Translations under genes and position numbers: made by a program | Shown here: positions 63,581 through 64,000 of the stretch, piece after piece | Numbering within the stretch: position 1 is the stretch's first letter | Layout: every line of letters starts with the position of its first letter | The notes under the pieces: model-generated | The model's input: only the letters and a program-made list of their open reading frames with translations | Told to the model about the DNA's origin: nothing | Database searches by the model: none | Source of the DNA: Magnolia sinica | Taxonomy: Eukaryota > Streptophyta > Magnoliopsida > Magnoliales > Magnoliaceae | Length of the DNA stretch: 64,000 bases | Direction: 5' to 3' | Assembly (NCBI RefSeq): GCF_029962835.1 | Contig: NC_080589.1 | Location: 16,389,586-16,453,585, forward strand

Positions 63581-64000
63581 CATCATGGAGGATAGGAGTC
63601 AGGGGGTTTGTAGTGTTTAGGGGAGTTTTCTCCATCTCTCTCTATGCTTGTTGGATTGTATGGGCCTCCTCTCATCCAGCCCCATTTTTGTATTTTGTTT
63701 CCCCTTCTTTTCACCAAGGTCCTGCTTGGAGTGGTGGAATCCAAAAAGTAGATTGGAAAAGAAAACGTCACATCGGAGGAATTCTTCGGAGATAGAAATA
63801 TGTGGGAAAGAATCCTAAATAACCTGTTTGTTTTAGCATTCATATTGACATGGAAATGTAGATAGTTTAATGGTAGAAAAGTCACAGCTCTCTCTCAAAA
63901 AACGTGAAAATGTCCATTTCTTAGGCTTTCTTGAGGAAATGGAAATGGCCTTTTTTTGGGGAAAATTGTGGAAATGGAAATCGATCTCCACAGTGGCTTT
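63581..64000. other. Right edge, nothing recognised
   Basis: No domain or repeat can be supported here. The - strand frame at 63583-63885 lacks homology I can recognise. Confidence 0.5.

Noticed and set aside
1-64000. CRISPR arrays, operons, phage or bacterial defence genes
   Set aside because: No regularly spaced identical repeats with unique spacers and no bacterial-type gene layout; the sequence is plant nuclear DNA.

Overview
This is nuclear DNA from a flowering plant. It has a single-exon CC-type glutaredoxin (a land-plant class), a long intron-rich REV3 gene (DNA polymerase zeta catalytic subunit) with plant-like sequence throughout, and dense nested LTR retrotransposons, LINEs and MITEs. 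I cannot name the species. The frequent GTGGGCCCCACC-rich foldback repeats fit a non-grass, possibly magnoliid genome, but that is only an impression.

Layout. 1-1.5 kb: glutaredoxin gene on the + strand with TATA box and pyrimidine-rich leader. 1.5-15.5 kb: gene-free and repeat-rich. It holds foldback MITEs and a decayed Copia element (3990-12235) split by a 6 kb LTR-like element (5216-11270), which is itself split by a solo LTR (5865-7161). A hAT-type MITE (12846-13506) and local tandem duplications follow. 15.7-62.4 kb: REV3 on the - strand. I assembled 18 exons from splice sites and homology. Their phases agree at every junction and give 6133 coding nt (about 2043 residues plus stop). The first roughly 150-170 residues lie beyond the window's right edge or are not visible.

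REV3 has 17 introns in view totalling 40.6 kb, and mobile DNA accounts for most of that. The 7.9 kb intron holds a gag-only Sirevirus-like Copia element with a PIF/Harbinger MITE and a LINE scrap. The 8.9 kb intron holds a Ty3/Gypsy element whose 5' LTR carries a hAT MITE. The 8.6 kb intron holds four CAGTGTT-ended hAT-like elements, a retroposon with a 26-bp target duplication, an LTR-like segment and a near-perfect 36-bp inverted repeat. The 4.3 kb intron holds a LINE interrupted by a hAT-like element, plus a solo LTR. The 3.4 kb intron holds a related solo LTR. Short introns flank many exons.

The two host genes are unrelated: a redox-type transcription co-regulator and the error-prone translesion polymerase. 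I see no operon-like system, CRISPR array or new multi-gene machinery. The most interesting signals are the CAGTGTT hAT-like families with arrays of self-complementary motifs, the 50.2 kb hairpin, the C-terminally extended glutaredoxin, and a candidate REV7-binding motif in REV3.
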